From: Phaeospirillum sp. | GTDB taxonomy: Bacteria > Pseudomonadota > Alphaproteobacteria > Rhodospirillales > Magnetospirillaceae | Direction of reading: 5' to 3' | Assembly: GCA_030824585.1 (NCBI GenBank) | Contig: JAVBXM010000165.1 | Location: 1-64,000 of the forward strand | DNA: 64,000 nucleotides | Shown: piece by piece, positions 52,299 through 60,962 of the stretch | Layout: every line of letters begins with the position of its first letter | Numbering within the stretch: position 1 is the stretch's first letter | Translations under genes and position numbers: made by a program | The notes under the pieces: generated by a model | Told to the model about the DNA's origin: nothing | The model's database searches: none | Seen by the model: the letters and a program-made list of their open reading frames with translations, nothing else

Positions 52299-52783
52299 CA
52301 GACTCCTTGCGCCACGCCCTCGCCTTCCTCGAGGCGCACCACGTCATGGCCCTGGCCCTGGCCGTGGACGGATATCCGCATTGCTGTTCGCTGATGTATG
52401 CCAACCAGGGCTTCACCCTTTATTGGGTTTCGGACCCCGCGACCCGGCATTCCACCATCGTCGATGCCCTGCCGGAAACCGAGGCCGGGGTGACGGTCGC
52501 GCCCGACTACCAGCATTTCGGAGATATCCGAGGCCTGCAGATGTTCGGCACGGCGGCACGGGTGTCCAGCCCGGCCGAGGTGGAGGCGGCCATGTCGGCG
52601 TTGAAGGGGCGCTTCAGCCTGTTCCGGGAATTCAGCCGCGCCCCGGTCGCCGTCGCCGCCGCCATGGCCAGGGCCAGGGTCTACCGATTCAGGCCCCATA
52701 CGGCGGTTTTCATCGACAATACCGCCGGGTTTGGAACCAAGGCGAAATTCACCACCAAGGAGCTTGCATCCGTCGGCGGCTAG
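52295..52783 (+). CDS. PNPOx-like split-barrel protein 2
   Basis: A 162-residue paralogue of 28196: FLEAHHVMALALAVDG, CCSLMYANQGFTLYWVSDPATRHS, IRGLQMFGTAARV, RVYRFRPHTAVFIDNTAGFG. Same fold and same upstream partner. The conserved FIDN-T-GFG end, shared by both copies, is not something I know from YhbP proteins in general. FMN binding is expected from the superfamily. Confidence 0.75.
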   Translation: MTDSLRHALAFLEAHHVMALALAVDGYPHCCSLMYANQGFTLYWVSDPATRHSTIVDALPETEAGVTVAPDYQHFGDIRGLQMFGTAARVSSPAEVEAAMSALKGRFSLFREFSRAPVAVAAAMARARVYRFRPHTAVFIDNTAGFGTKAKFTTKELASVGG

Positions 52784-52792
52784 GGGGGCTTC

Positions 52793-53983
52793 GTGTCGAG
52801 ACAAATCGTCGTCGCCATCGGTGGCGTGTCGGCGATGCTGAGTCTCAGCATCGGGATGCGTCAGAGTTTTGGCCTGTTCATGGCTCCCATCACCCAGGCC
52901 ATCGGGCTGAATACGACCGAATACACCTTGGCCATCGCGGTTCAGAACATGGCCTGGGGGCTGACCGCTCCCTTCATAGGCTGGTTGTGCGACCGGTTCG
53001 GGTCCCTGGGGGTGATGATCATCGGCGCTCTGCTGTATGCCGCCGGTCTCATCGTCACCATCCATGCCACGGGTGTCGGTACCCTGCTGCTGGGAACAGG
53101 GGTTCTGGTCGGGCTGGCCCTGTCATGCACAGGGTCGAGCATCGCCATGAGCATCGCCGCCCGCGTGACCCATGAAAACCGGCGCAGCACGGTTCTCGGG
53201 CTGGTAACCGGACTGGGGTCCTTGGGAACGTTCCTGGCGGCCCCCATGGCCCAGCAGCTGATGGCGTCCGAGGGCTGGAAAGCGGCGTTATGGAGCTTCA
53301 CCGCTCTGGCGCTCCTGATGCTGCCATTCGCCGTAATGGCGGGAGCCGTGGACCGGAGTACTTCCGGCCGGTCGGCCGGTCAGCCTGTAGCGGCCCTGCT
53401 GCCGGTGCTTATCCAGGCATCGACGCACCGCGGCTACGTGGTGACCGCCCTGGCCTTCTTCGTTTGCGGCCTGCAACTGGTGTTCATTACCACCCACTTG
53501 CCCAATTACCTGTCCATCTGCGGCCAGGACCCCATGCTCGGTGCCCAGGCCATCGCGGTGTTGGGGGGATTCAACGTCATCGGAGCCTGCGTGTTCGGCT
53601 GGCTCGGGGGGCGCTATCCGAAGCACCTGCTGCTGGGCGGTGTCTATATCGCCCGGTCGATGGCGGTGGCGCTCTATTTCCTGGTTCCACCGACTCCCGC
53701 CAGCACCCTGATATTCGCCTCGGCCATGGGCTTTTTGTGGCTGGGGGTGGTGCCGCTGGTCAACGGCTTGGTGGCACAGATGTTCGGACTTCGGTTCATG
53801 GCCACGTTGACCGGCCTTGCCTTTCTCAACCACCAGCTTGGGTCATTCCTGGGTGCTTGGGGCGGAGGCATGATCTTCGACGCCTTCGGCTCCTATGACA
53901 TGGCTTGGCGCTTTGGCGTCCTGATCGGCCTGGTTGCCGGCCTGGCGCAAATGCTGATGCCATCCCCCCACCCGCGAGGCTGA
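52793..53983 (+). CDS. MFS transporter
   Basis: A 396-residue, 12-helix carrier: FGLFMAPITQAIGLNTTEY, GWLCDRFGSLGVM (loop 2-3), GLALSCTGSSIAMS, and RFMATLTGLAFLNHQLGSFLGAWGGG in helix 11. The pattern is of the monocarboxylate/oxalate-formate-like MFS group. GTG 52793 lies 9 bases after the PNPOx-like gene. It may exchange or export an acid or decarboxylated product; direction unknown. Confidence 0.85.
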   Translation: MSRQIVVAIGGVSAMLSLSIGMRQSFGLFMAPITQAIGLNTTEYTLAIAVQNMAWGLTAPFIGWLCDRFGSLGVMIIGALLYAAGLIVTIHATGVGTLLLGTGVLVGLALSCTGSSIAMSIAARVTHENRRSTVLGLVTGLGSLGTFLAAPMAQQLMASEGWKAALWSFTALALLMLPFAVMAGAVDRSTSGRSAGQPVAALLPVLIQASTHRGYVVTALAFFVCGLQLVFITTHLPNYLSICGQDPMLGAQAIAVLGGFNVIGACVFGWLGGRYPKHLLLGGVYIARSMAVALYFLVPPTPASTLIFASAMGFLWLGVVPLVNGLVAQMFGLRFMATLTGLAFLNHQLGSFLGAWGGGMIFDAFGSYDMAWRFGVLIGLVAGLAQMLMPSPHPRG

Positions 53984-54038
53984 ACCTCTCCACCGCGTCA
54001 GAATCGGCTTGACGAGTATGGCGTTGCTGTATATGGGT

Positions 54039-54055
54039 ATTAGGTAAGACCAATG
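54039..54055 (+). promoter_or_regulatory. GntR/FadR-type operator D
   Basis: ATTAGGTAAGACCAATG, core GGT-AAG-ACC, 63 bases before the ubiD 3 start. A further half-like copy TTTGGTCTTAG follows directly. Confidence 0.65.
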
Positions 54056-54118
54056 TTTGGTCTTAGTTTTCTACGCGCGGGCCGATCAGAATGCCCGCCA
54101 ACGCTTAAGGAGAAGGCC

Positions 54119-55636
54119 ATGGATGGCGATAGGAAGGTTTCGGCCGAGAAGGAAATCAGCTGCCTGGGCGACTGGATGGCGCAGGTCGAGGCGATCGGTG
54201 AGCTCAAGCGCATCACCGCTCCGGTGGACTCGGATCTGGAAATGGGGTCCATCACCTACATGAACGGCAAGACCGTCGGCGGTCCCACCCTGCTGTTTGA
54301 GAACATCAAGGGGTATCCGGGCGGCAGGCTGCTGTTCAATCCTTATGGCACCAGCCTCAATCGCGTCGCCATTTCGATCCGCGAGGAGATGGGCAAGAGC
54401 CCGATCGAATACGTCCAGATTCTGGCGGAGAAGATGAAGCGGCGTATTCCGCCGAAGTTCATCGATGCCAAGGACGCACCGGTCAACCAGAACATCGATC
54501 GCGACGGCAAGGTCAACGTCAACAAGTTCCCGGCGCCGAAGATGTGGCCGCGGGACGGCGGCAAGTACATCGGCACCGCCGATTCGGTGATCACCCAGGA
54601 TGCCAACAGCGGCCGCATCAACATGGGTACCTACCGGCAGATGATCAAGAGCGACAAGGAAGTCGGCTTCTATGCCTCGCCCGGCAAGGATGCCGTCCTG
54701 GACCGCGAGACTTGGTGGGTGCAGGGCAAGCCGGCGCCGGTGGCGGCGGTCTATGGCCAGGATCCGCTGCTGTTCCTGACCTCGGCCACCTCGTTTCCCA
54801 AGGATGTGTCCGAGTACGAGTTCGCCGGCGGCATCAACGGTGCACCCATCGAGGTGTTCAAGAGCGACGTCACCGGCCTGACCCTGCCGGCCAATGCCGA
54901 GATCATCATCGAGGGCTTTTCCTACCCCGACAAGACCTTCGAGGAGGGGCCGTTCGGCGAGTTCACCGGCTATTACGGCCGGCCCGGCGGTGCCACGCCC
55001 TATATCGAAATCAAGGCGATCCGCTATCGCAACAACCCCATCGTGACCAGCGCCCTGATGGCGGACTTCCCGTCCAACGAGTGCGGCACCATGTGGGCGA
55101 TGGCCAAGGCCGCCAAGGTGTGGAACGACCTCAACGCGCTGGGCGTGCCCGGCATCAAGGGCGTGTGGTCCCCGCCCGAAGGGGCCGGCTGGGGCATGAC
55201 CGTGGTCTCCATCGAGCAGAAGTACGCCGGCCACGCCGCCCAGGTCATGGCGCTGGCGGCCCAGTGCATGGGCGGTGCCTATTTCACCAAGTACGTGGTC
55301 GTCGTCGATGACGACGTGGACCCCACCAACCTGTCCGAGGTGGTGTGGGCGATGGTCACCCGGTCTCGGCCGGCGCAGACCATCGAGATTCTGCGCGAAA
55401 CCTGGAGCACCTATCTCGATCCCAGCCTGAACCCGCCGGAAATCCGCCCGTGGGGTTCCAAGTGCCTGATCAACGCCTGCAAGGAGTTCAAGAACCTGAA
55501 CGTGTTCTCGCCTCGCAACCTGCTGAAGAAGGAAATGTACGAGCAGGTCTGCACCCGCTGGGCCGAGTTGGGCTTTGAAGGCAAGCCGCCGAAGATCACC
55601 AACTTCGAGCCTTTCAAGGGGGCTCATATCGGCTAG
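54119..55636 (+). CDS. UbiD-family (de)carboxylase 3
   Basis: A 505-residue protein. N168 and R173 (NMGTYR), E232 and E276/E281 (EGPFGE) match the Fdc1 catalytic and metal residues. The position of the metal-binding His (191 in Fdc1) is Asp191 here (PGKDAV), by eye alignment. ATG 54119 has AAGGAG at 6 bases; an upstream in-frame ATG at 54053 overlaps operator D and is unlikely. It is followed by ubiX 2 after a strong GAGA-loop hairpin. Codon use is more GC-biased and regular than in neighbours, suggesting high expression. Confidence 0.93.
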   Translation: MDGDRKVSAEKEISCLGDWMAQVEAIGELKRITAPVDSDLEMGSITYMNGKTVGGPTLLFENIKGYPGGRLLFNPYGTSLNRVAISIREEMGKSPIEYVQILAEKMKRRIPPKFIDAKDAPVNQNIDRDGKVNVNKFPAPKMWPRDGGKYIGTADSVITQDANSGRINMGTYRQMIKSDKEVGFYASPGKDAVLDRETWWVQGKPAPVAAVYGQDPLLFLTSATSFPKDVSEYEFAGGINGAPIEVFKSDVTGLTLPANAEIIIEGFSYPDKTFEEGPFGEFTGYYGRPGGATPYIEIKAIRYRNNPIVTSALMADFPSNECGTMWAMAKAAKVWNDLNALGVPGIKGVWSPPEGAGWGMTVVSIEQKYAGHAAQVMALAAQCMGGAYFTKYVVVVDDDVDPTNLSEVVWAMVTRSRPAQTIEILRETWSTYLDPSLNPPEIRPWGSKCLINACKEFKNLNVFSPRNLLKKEMYEQVCTRWAELGFEGKPPKITNFEPFKGAHIG

Positions 55637-55645
55637 TCGTGCCGC

Positions 55646-55671
55646 CCGGCCCGGCGGAGACGCCGGGCCGG
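55646..55671 (+). terminator. Stem-loop with GAGA tetraloop between ubiD 3 and ubiX 2
   Basis: CGGCCCGGCG-GAGA-CGCCGGGCCG, an 11-bp perfect stem with a GNRA-type loop, followed by CCTTTCC. It could lower ubiX relative to ubiD or protect the ubiD message. Confidence 0.6.
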
Positions 55672-55699
55672 CCTTTCCGGGTTACCGCAGGAGATCGAG

Positions 55700-56287
55700 A
55701 TGACCCTACCTCTGGTTGTGGCAATCACCGGTGCGACCGGTGTCATCTATGGCGTCGAGATTCTCCGGGCGCTGAAAGACATCGGCCACCCGACGCACCT
55801 GATCCTCAGTGAGGCGGCGGTCCGCAATTTCGAAATCGAGACGGATATCGATGTCGCCGATGTCGCCGCCCTGGCCGACGTCGTTCACAGCACCAGGAAT
55901 CTCGGCGCCTCCGTCGCCAGCGGGTCGTTCAAGACCAAAGGGATGGTGGTGGCTCCCTGCTCGATCAAGTCGCTTTCGGGAATTGCCAATTCCTTTAACG
56001 ACAATCTGGTGGTGCGTGCCGCCGACGTCTGTCTCAAGGAGCGTCGGCGGCTGGTTCTGATGGTGCGGGAAACGCCACTGCACAAAGGACATCTCGATCT
56101 CATGAGCCGATGCGCCGAGTTGGGAGCGACCATACTGCCCCCCATGCCGGCATTCTATCACGGTCCGCAGACCATCAAGGAAATAGTCAACCAAAGTGTT
56201 GGAAAGACACTCGACCAGTTCGATATCGAGCATAATTTATTCCACCGTTGGAGCGGCAAGATGGACATGAAGCCGGCTCCCATCTGA
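55700..56287 (+). CDS. ubiX: UbiX flavin prenyltransferase 2
   Basis: A 195-residue UbiX: ITGATGVIYGVEILRAL, APCSIKSLSGIANSFNDN, KERRRLVLMVRETPLHKGHL and PPMPAFYHGPQTIKEIVNQ. It shares length and motifs with ubiX 1. It lies 63 bases after ubiD 3 with AGGAG upstream of ATG and provides prenyl-FMN for that enzyme. Confidence 0.95.
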   Translation: MTLPLVVAITGATGVIYGVEILRALKDIGHPTHLILSEAAVRNFEIETDIDVADVAALADVVHSTRNLGASVASGSFKTKGMVVAPCSIKSLSGIANSFNDNLVVRAADVCLKERRRLVLMVRETPLHKGHLDLMSRCAELGATILPPMPAFYHGPQTIKEIVNQSVGKTLDQFDIEHNLFHRWSGKMDMKPAPI

Positions 56288-56515
56288 CTGCCGTCAGCAT
56301 ATCATTCTGAACATTCTGCATTTCTGCGGCCCACCTCCCACCATTATTGGCCGCTAACTTGGGGGTGGCGTGAGTTACGTCTTCGTTCCATGCCACCTCC
56401 ATTATTTACGCGAATAACTTAATTGCATGGGGCCATCCTTATCCGCTTTAGCGCAGAGAGGCGGCAGCGGCGAGAAGAGGGACGGTGCCGTCGTTGGAAT
56501 TGGGCGAGGCAAGAC

Positions 56516-58615
56516 ATGAAGCACTATATTGATGGCATTTCGGTGAGAACATTGCTGAACATCGTCATATGTCTTGGCGGCGCCATTCTTGTCGTGATCT
56601 GCCTTTACGCTTTTTCCGTGGCGCTCTCCGAGACGGCCACTGTCCGCCGGACATCGGCCATCGCCATTTCCGCCAGGAACCTTATCCAGTCCTACGAATC
56701 CGCGCGGGTATTCCGTGCTCGCGTCTATGCCGTACTGGAGGCGGATCAAAGGATTTCCCAGGATGACGCGGGCTGGATCGCCGCCAGGCACGTCGAGATC
56801 GGGGATACGCTCAACGCGGCCATCGCCGCCCTGCAGGGAGAAGAATCAGAGTTTGGTGCGACCATGACGGCGGTGCGCGATGGGTTCGCGCTGGTCGAGC
56901 GGATTTTTCCAGAGGCCGTCGCCGCATCGCGGCTAATCAAGACGGAACGCCATCCCGACCTGTCGCGCACATGGAGCGCCGCCGGAGGAAAGCTGCTCGA
57001 GGCCATGGAGAAACTCGGGACACAGCTGGATGTGGCAAACCGGGGAAGCGACGCGCGGATCGACCATCTGCTGTCGATCCGACAGGCAGCGGCGGCGACC
57101 CGGGTCAGCGCCGGCAACGAAACCATCCTGATTTCGCGCTCCCTATCGGGAAACCGGCTGTTGAGCGGTGAACAGATGGAGGTGGTGCATCGGCTACGGG
57201 GCGAGTTTACCGCTACCTGGGCGCTCACGAAGCGTCAGGGAGAGGCCCGTGGCACCCCCCGTCGAGTTGCGGACGCCATCGCCCAGGCCGAAGGCAGCTT
57301 TTTCAGGCAGGCCATGCCGCAGCATGAACAGATAGCTGCGGCATTGTCGCGAGGAGAGGACGTCAAGGTGCGGGGGCTCGATTTCTCGCGCCAGGCGGGA
57401 AGCGATCTTAACGCGATCAGCGCCGTAGGTATCGAAGCCATGGCGGCCGTGGTCGAGTACACCAGGGAACGCGCCTTGTCGGCCCGCAATACGCTTCTTG
57501 CCGCATCCGTGTGTCTCTTTGCCTCCATTGGGTACTTCGTGTTCAGCACCCGTCTGATCGCACGGCGCGTCAGTCGGCCTCTCGATCAGTTCACCCAAAC
57601 CATCGTCGCGTTCGCCAACCAGCGCTACGACGTTGCCGTAACCGAAATTTCCACCCGCGACGAGTTGGGACGGATGAGCGCGGCATTACGCGAACTGGCT
57701 GACAACGGCCGCAAGTTCCAGGAACTCCAGGAGCAGCGGATTCACGAGCAACAGCGGGTGACGGCGCGGGCGGAGCAAGTTGAGGCCGCATGCCGTTTGT
57801 TCGAGGAACGGGTCCAGCAGGGCCTGTCCGATCTTGATCAAGCCATGGCGCACGTCGATCAATCGGCAGAAGACATGAATGCCTCCGCAAGCGAGGCGTG
57901 CCGGGCATCCCGGACGGTCGCCACCGCGTCGGAACAAGTATCGGCCACCATGGGCAGCATGGCGGCGGCTAGCGACCAGTTCTCCGCTTCCGTCAGGGAA
58001 ATCAGCCGGCAAGCCGCGCAATCCACCGAAATCGCCGCCGATGCGGTCGCCAAGGCGGAACGGACAGATGTGACCATCCGCGGATTGGCGGCGGTCAGCG
58101 GCAAGATCGGAGAGATCGTCTCGCTCATCCATGGGATCGCCGCGCAGACCAATCTCCTGGCTCTGAACGCGACCATCGAGGCGGCGAGAGCGGGCGAGTC
58201 CGGTAAGGGATTCACCGTTGTCGCCAGCGAGGTCAAGGGGTTGGCCAATCAGACGGCCATGGCGACGGATGAGATAACGACGCAGGTTCAGCAGATACAG
58301 AGCATGACCCTGGAAGCGGTGGACGACGTGCATGTCATCGGTTCGGTAATTCAGAATATGCGTGAAACCACCACCAATATTGCCATCGCCATCGAGCAAC
58401 AGGGCGCCACGACGCAGGAAATCGCCCAAAACATCAACGAAGCATCCACCGCGACCCGGATCATCTCATCGGGAACGGCGGGCCTCGTCGACCAAACGGA
58501 ACAATCGACCGAGAGGGCCAAGGGCATCAAGACGGCATCCGCATCCATGCGCGATGAGGTTGCAACCGTGCGCGCGGAAGTATCCGAATTTCTCGAGGGG
58601 ATTCGCAACCTGTGA
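56516..58615 (+). CDS. Methyl-accepting chemotaxis protein
   Basis: A 699-residue receptor: membrane helix about 13-33, a long helical periplasmic sensor domain (about 34-325), second membrane helix near 330-350, a HAMP domain (RRVSRPLDQFTQTIV; TRDELGRMSAALREL), then a signalling domain with hairpin tip IAAQTNLLALNATIEAARAGESGKGF. ATG 56516 with GGCGAGGC upstream. Sitting between ubiX 2 and ribE it may sense the aromatic substrate; the ligand cannot be read from the sequence. Confidence 0.93.
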   Translation: MKHYIDGISVRTLLNIVICLGGAILVVICLYAFSVALSETATVRRTSAIAISARNLIQSYESARVFRARVYAVLEADQRISQDDAGWIAARHVEIGDTLNAAIAALQGEESEFGATMTAVRDGFALVERIFPEAVAASRLIKTERHPDLSRTWSAAGGKLLEAMEKLGTQLDVANRGSDARIDHLLSIRQAAAATRVSAGNETILISRSLSGNRLLSGEQMEVVHRLRGEFTATWALTKRQGEARGTPRRVADAIAQAEGSFFRQAMPQHEQIAAALSRGEDVKVRGLDFSRQAGSDLNAISAVGIEAMAAVVEYTRERALSARNTLLAASVCLFASIGYFVFSTRLIARRVSRPLDQFTQTIVAFANQRYDVAVTEISTRDELGRMSAALRELADNGRKFQELQEQRIHEQQRVTARAEQVEAACRLFEERVQQGLSDLDQAMAHVDQSAEDMNASASEACRASRTVATASEQVSATMGSMAAASDQFSASVREISRQAAQSTEIAADAVAKAERTDVTIRGLAAVSGKIGEIVSLIHGIAAQTNLLALNATIEAARAGESGKGFTVVASEVKGLANQTAMATDEITTQVQQIQSMTLEAVDDVHVIGSVIQNMRETTTNIAIAIEQQGATTQEIAQNINEASTATRIISSGTAGLVDQTEQSTERAKGIKTASASMRDEVATVRAEVSEFLEGIRNL

Positions 58616-58664
58616 TTGGAGGCCGTTTTTTCTTGAGGACGGCATGGAATGGAGGCAGACGGCC

Positions 58665-59258
58665 ATGTTCACCGGCATCGTCACCGATCTCGGCGTGGTG
58701 CGCCGCATCGTTCGCGACGAGGGGCGGGAGGCCCGCTTCGAGATCGCCAGCGGCTACGACACCAGCACCATCGCCATCGGCGCCAGCATCGCCCATAATG
58801 GCGTGTGCCTGACCATCATCGAGGTGGGGCCGGACTGGCACGCGGTGGAAGCCTCGGCCGAGACCCTGTCCAAGACCACCCTGGGCGGCTGGACGGAAGG
58901 CTCCAGGGTCAATCTGGAGCGGGCGTTGAAGGTGGGCGACGAGCTGGGCGGCCACATCGTCTCCGGCCATGTGGACGGCGTCGCCAAGGTCGTCGACATT
59001 CGCCCCGAGAACGAATCCCTGCGCTTCACCTTCGAGACCCCCGCCGACCTGGCCTGTTTCGTCGCTCCCAAGGGTTCGGTGGCGCTGGACGGCGTGTCGC
59101 TCACCGTCAATGAGGTTGATGGGCGCCGGTTCGGCATCAACGTCATCCCCCATACCCAGGCGGTGACCACCTTCGGCACCTATCGTCCCGGCGACGAGGT
59201 GAATATGGAAATCGACATGCTGGCGCGCTATGTGGCCCGGCTGCTGGGAAGGGAATAA
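58665..59258 (+). CDS. ribE: Riboflavin synthase alpha subunit
   Basis: A 197-residue duplicated-barrel enzyme starting MFTGIVTDLG, with SIAHNGVCLTI in the first barrel and GSVALDGVSLTVNEV in the second, and SGHVDGVA. It forms riboflavin from two lumazines. ATG 58665 has GGAGG at 9 bases. The order ribE-ribBA-ribH-nusB is the normal alphaproteobacterial operon, but ribD/nrdR are absent upstream. Confidence 0.96.
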   Translation: MFTGIVTDLGVVRRIVRDEGREARFEIASGYDTSTIAIGASIAHNGVCLTIIEVGPDWHAVEASAETLSKTTLGGWTEGSRVNLERALKVGDELGGHIVSGHVDGVAKVVDIRPENESLRFTFETPADLACFVAPKGSVALDGVSLTVNEVDGRRFGINVIPHTQAVTTFGTYRPGDEVNMEIDMLARYVARLLGRE

Positions 59259-59262
59259 GATC

Positions 59263-60378
59263 TTGGCTACGCAATATAGCGATCAGCTTTCCAGTATCGA
59301 GGACATCATCGAGGAGGCCCGCCAGGGCCGCATGTTCATCCTGGTGGATGACGAGAACCGCGAGAACGAGGGCGATCTGGTCATTCCCGCCGAGATGGCC
59401 AACGCCGACGCCATCAATTTCATGGCCCGTTTCGGGCGCGGGCTGATCTGCCTGTCGCTGACGAGGGGGCGCTGCGAGCATCTGGGCCTGAAGCCCATGA
59501 GCGCCGACAACGGCACCCGCATGGAAACCGCCTTCACCGTCTCCATCGAGGCGCGGGAAGGCGTCACCACCGGCATCTCGGCGGCCGACCGGGCGCGGAC
59601 GGTGCAAGTCGCCATCGACACCGGCAAGACCCGCTACGACATCGTCACGCCGGGCCACGTCTTTCCGTTGATGGCCCGCGACGGCGGCGTTCTGGTGCGC
59701 GCCGGCCACACCGAGGCGGCGGTGGACATCTCGCGTCTGGCCGGGCTCAACCCGTCCGGCGTGATCTGCGAGATCATGAACGACGACGGCACCATGGCCC
59801 GCATGCCCGATCTGGTGAGGTTCGCCCAGCATCACGGCCTGAAGATCGCCACCATCGCCGATTTGATCGCCTATCGCCGCCGCAACGACAAGATCGTGGC
59901 GCGCGAGGTGGAGGCGCCGTTCCATTCCAAGTGGGGCGGCGACTGGAAGATGATGGTCTACACCAACACGGTGGCCTATGCCGAGCACATCGCCCTGGTC
60001 AAGGGCGACCTGAATGCCGAAGGCCCGGTGATGGTCCGCGTCCACGCCGTCAACGTGCTGGACGACGTGCTGGGCGACCAGGGCTCGGGCAAGGCCGGCG
60101 AGCTCCATTCCGCCATGGAAATGATTGCCGGCCATGGTTCGGGCGTGATCGTGCTGATCCGCGAGCCGCGCCCCACCAGCTTGTCCGACATGGTCCGCGC
60201 CCATCTGGAGCGGCGCCCGCCGGCTCCGGCGCTGCGCGATTACGGCGTCGGCGCCCAGATCCTGCTCGATCTCGGCGTGCACGAAATGATTCTGCTGTCC
60301 AACACCAAGCGCTCCATCGTCGGCCTGGAAGGCTATGGCATGAAGGTGGTGGAGCAGCGGCCGATTCCGGTCGGCTGA
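59263..60378 (+). CDS. ribBA: RibBA-type protein 2 (DHBP synthase with degenerate GTP cyclohydrolase domain)
   Basis: A 371-residue protein almost collinear with the gene at 28696. DHBP synthase motifs are intact (DDENRENEGDLVIPA; FGRGLICLSLTRGR; AGHTEAAVDISRLAGLNPSG). The C-terminal cyclohydrolase domain lacks the cysteines (VRVHAVNVLDDVLGDQGSG). Start is TTG 59263, 4 bases after ribE, with GGGAAGGGAA upstream. Confidence 0.93.
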   Translation: MATQYSDQLSSIEDIIEEARQGRMFILVDDENRENEGDLVIPAEMANADAINFMARFGRGLICLSLTRGRCEHLGLKPMSADNGTRMETAFTVSIEAREGVTTGISAADRARTVQVAIDTGKTRYDIVTPGHVFPLMARDGGVLVRAGHTEAAVDISRLAGLNPSGVICEIMNDDGTMARMPDLVRFAQHHGLKIATIADLIAYRRRNDKIVAREVEAPFHSKWGGDWKMMVYTNTVAYAEHIALVKGDLNAEGPVMVRVHAVNVLDDVLGDQGSGKAGELHSAMEMIAGHGSGVIVLIREPRPTSLSDMVRAHLERRPPAPALRDYGVGAQILLDLGVHEMILLSNTKRSIVGLEGYGMKVVEQRPIPVG

Positions 60379-60394
60379 ACGGTACCGACGAGGG

Positions 60395-60417
60395 CCGGCC
60401 CCGTCTTGCGGGGCCGG
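60395..60417 (+). terminator. Intercistronic hairpin between ribBA and ribH
   Basis: CCGGCCCCG (60395-60403) pairs with CGGGGCCGG (60409-60417), loop TCTTG, in the 134-base gap before ribH. It probably modulates or protects the message; no T-run. Confidence 0.55.
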
Positions 60418-60512
60418 AATGAGGAGGCAAGCCCAAGGGGCGCCGCGGCTTATGCCGCGAAAGCCAAGCGAAGCGCCCGGCGCTTGAGGGCTATGTTAAG
60501 GAGAGTTCTCAA

Positions 60513-60962
60513 ATGGCGAAGGTTCTCATCATCGAGGCCCGCTTCTACGATCACATCGCCGACGGCCTTTTGGCCGGGGCGCGCGCCGAACTCGACAAGG
60601 CGGGCGTGGCCCACGACCTGCTGGTAGTGCCGGGCATCTTCGAACTGCCTGCCGCGCTGAAACTGGTGCTGACCGCCGCCGAGCAGGGTAACAACAAGGC
60701 CCGCTACGACGGCTTCGTCACCCTGGGCTGCGCCATCCGGGGCGAATCCGACCATTACCACCACGTGGGCACCGAGTGCGTGCGAGGGATAGCCGATCTG
60801 GCCATGGCCTATGACCTGGCGCTGGGCAACGGGCTGCTGACCGTGCACAACGAGGCCCAGGCCCTGGCGCGGTCCGATCCGGCACGCAAGAATCTGGGGG
60901 GGCAGGCGGCGCGCGCCTGCCTGCGCATGATGGCGGTGAAGAAAGAGCTGGGGCTGGCCTGA
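60513..60962 (+). CDS. ribH: 6,7-dimethyl-8-ribityllumazine synthase
   Basis: A 149-residue protein with [12 protein letters not shown] and [17 protein letters not shown] including the catalytic His. It condenses the ribBA product with the pyrimidine intermediate. AAGGAG precedes ATG 60513, and its stop overlaps the nusB start. Confidence 0.95.
   Translation: MAKVLIIEARFYDHIADGLLAGARAELDKAGVAHDLLVVPGIFELPAALKLVLTAAEQGNNKARYDGFVTLGCAIRGESDHYHHVGTECVRGIADLAMAYDLALGNGLLTVHNEAQALARSDPARKNLGGQAARACLRMMAVKKELGLA

Noticed and set aside
54086..55627. A 513-codon minus-strand frame opposite ubiD 3
   Set aside because: It lacks any known motif and mirrors the strongly codon-biased ubiD 3 gene, a typical GC-rich shadow.
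58362..58664. Long N-terminal extension of riboflavin synthase (in-frame start at 58362)
   Set aside because: It would overlap the chemoreceptor gene in another frame and is rich in Pro/Arg; MFTGIV at 58665 with GGAGG is the standard RibE start.
58616..58664. FMN riboswitch before ribE
   Set aside because: The leader is under 50 bases and lacks the conserved RFN element; none was seen before either ribBA, ribH or idi-ribA.
59143..60282. A 379-codon minus-strand frame opposite ribBA
   Set aside because: Shadow; the same His/Gly-rich pattern appears opposite the other ribBA, showing it derives from codon use.
60379..60512. CRISPR or REP array between ribBA and ribH
   Set aside because: There are several small GC hairpins but no regular spacing or repeated unit.
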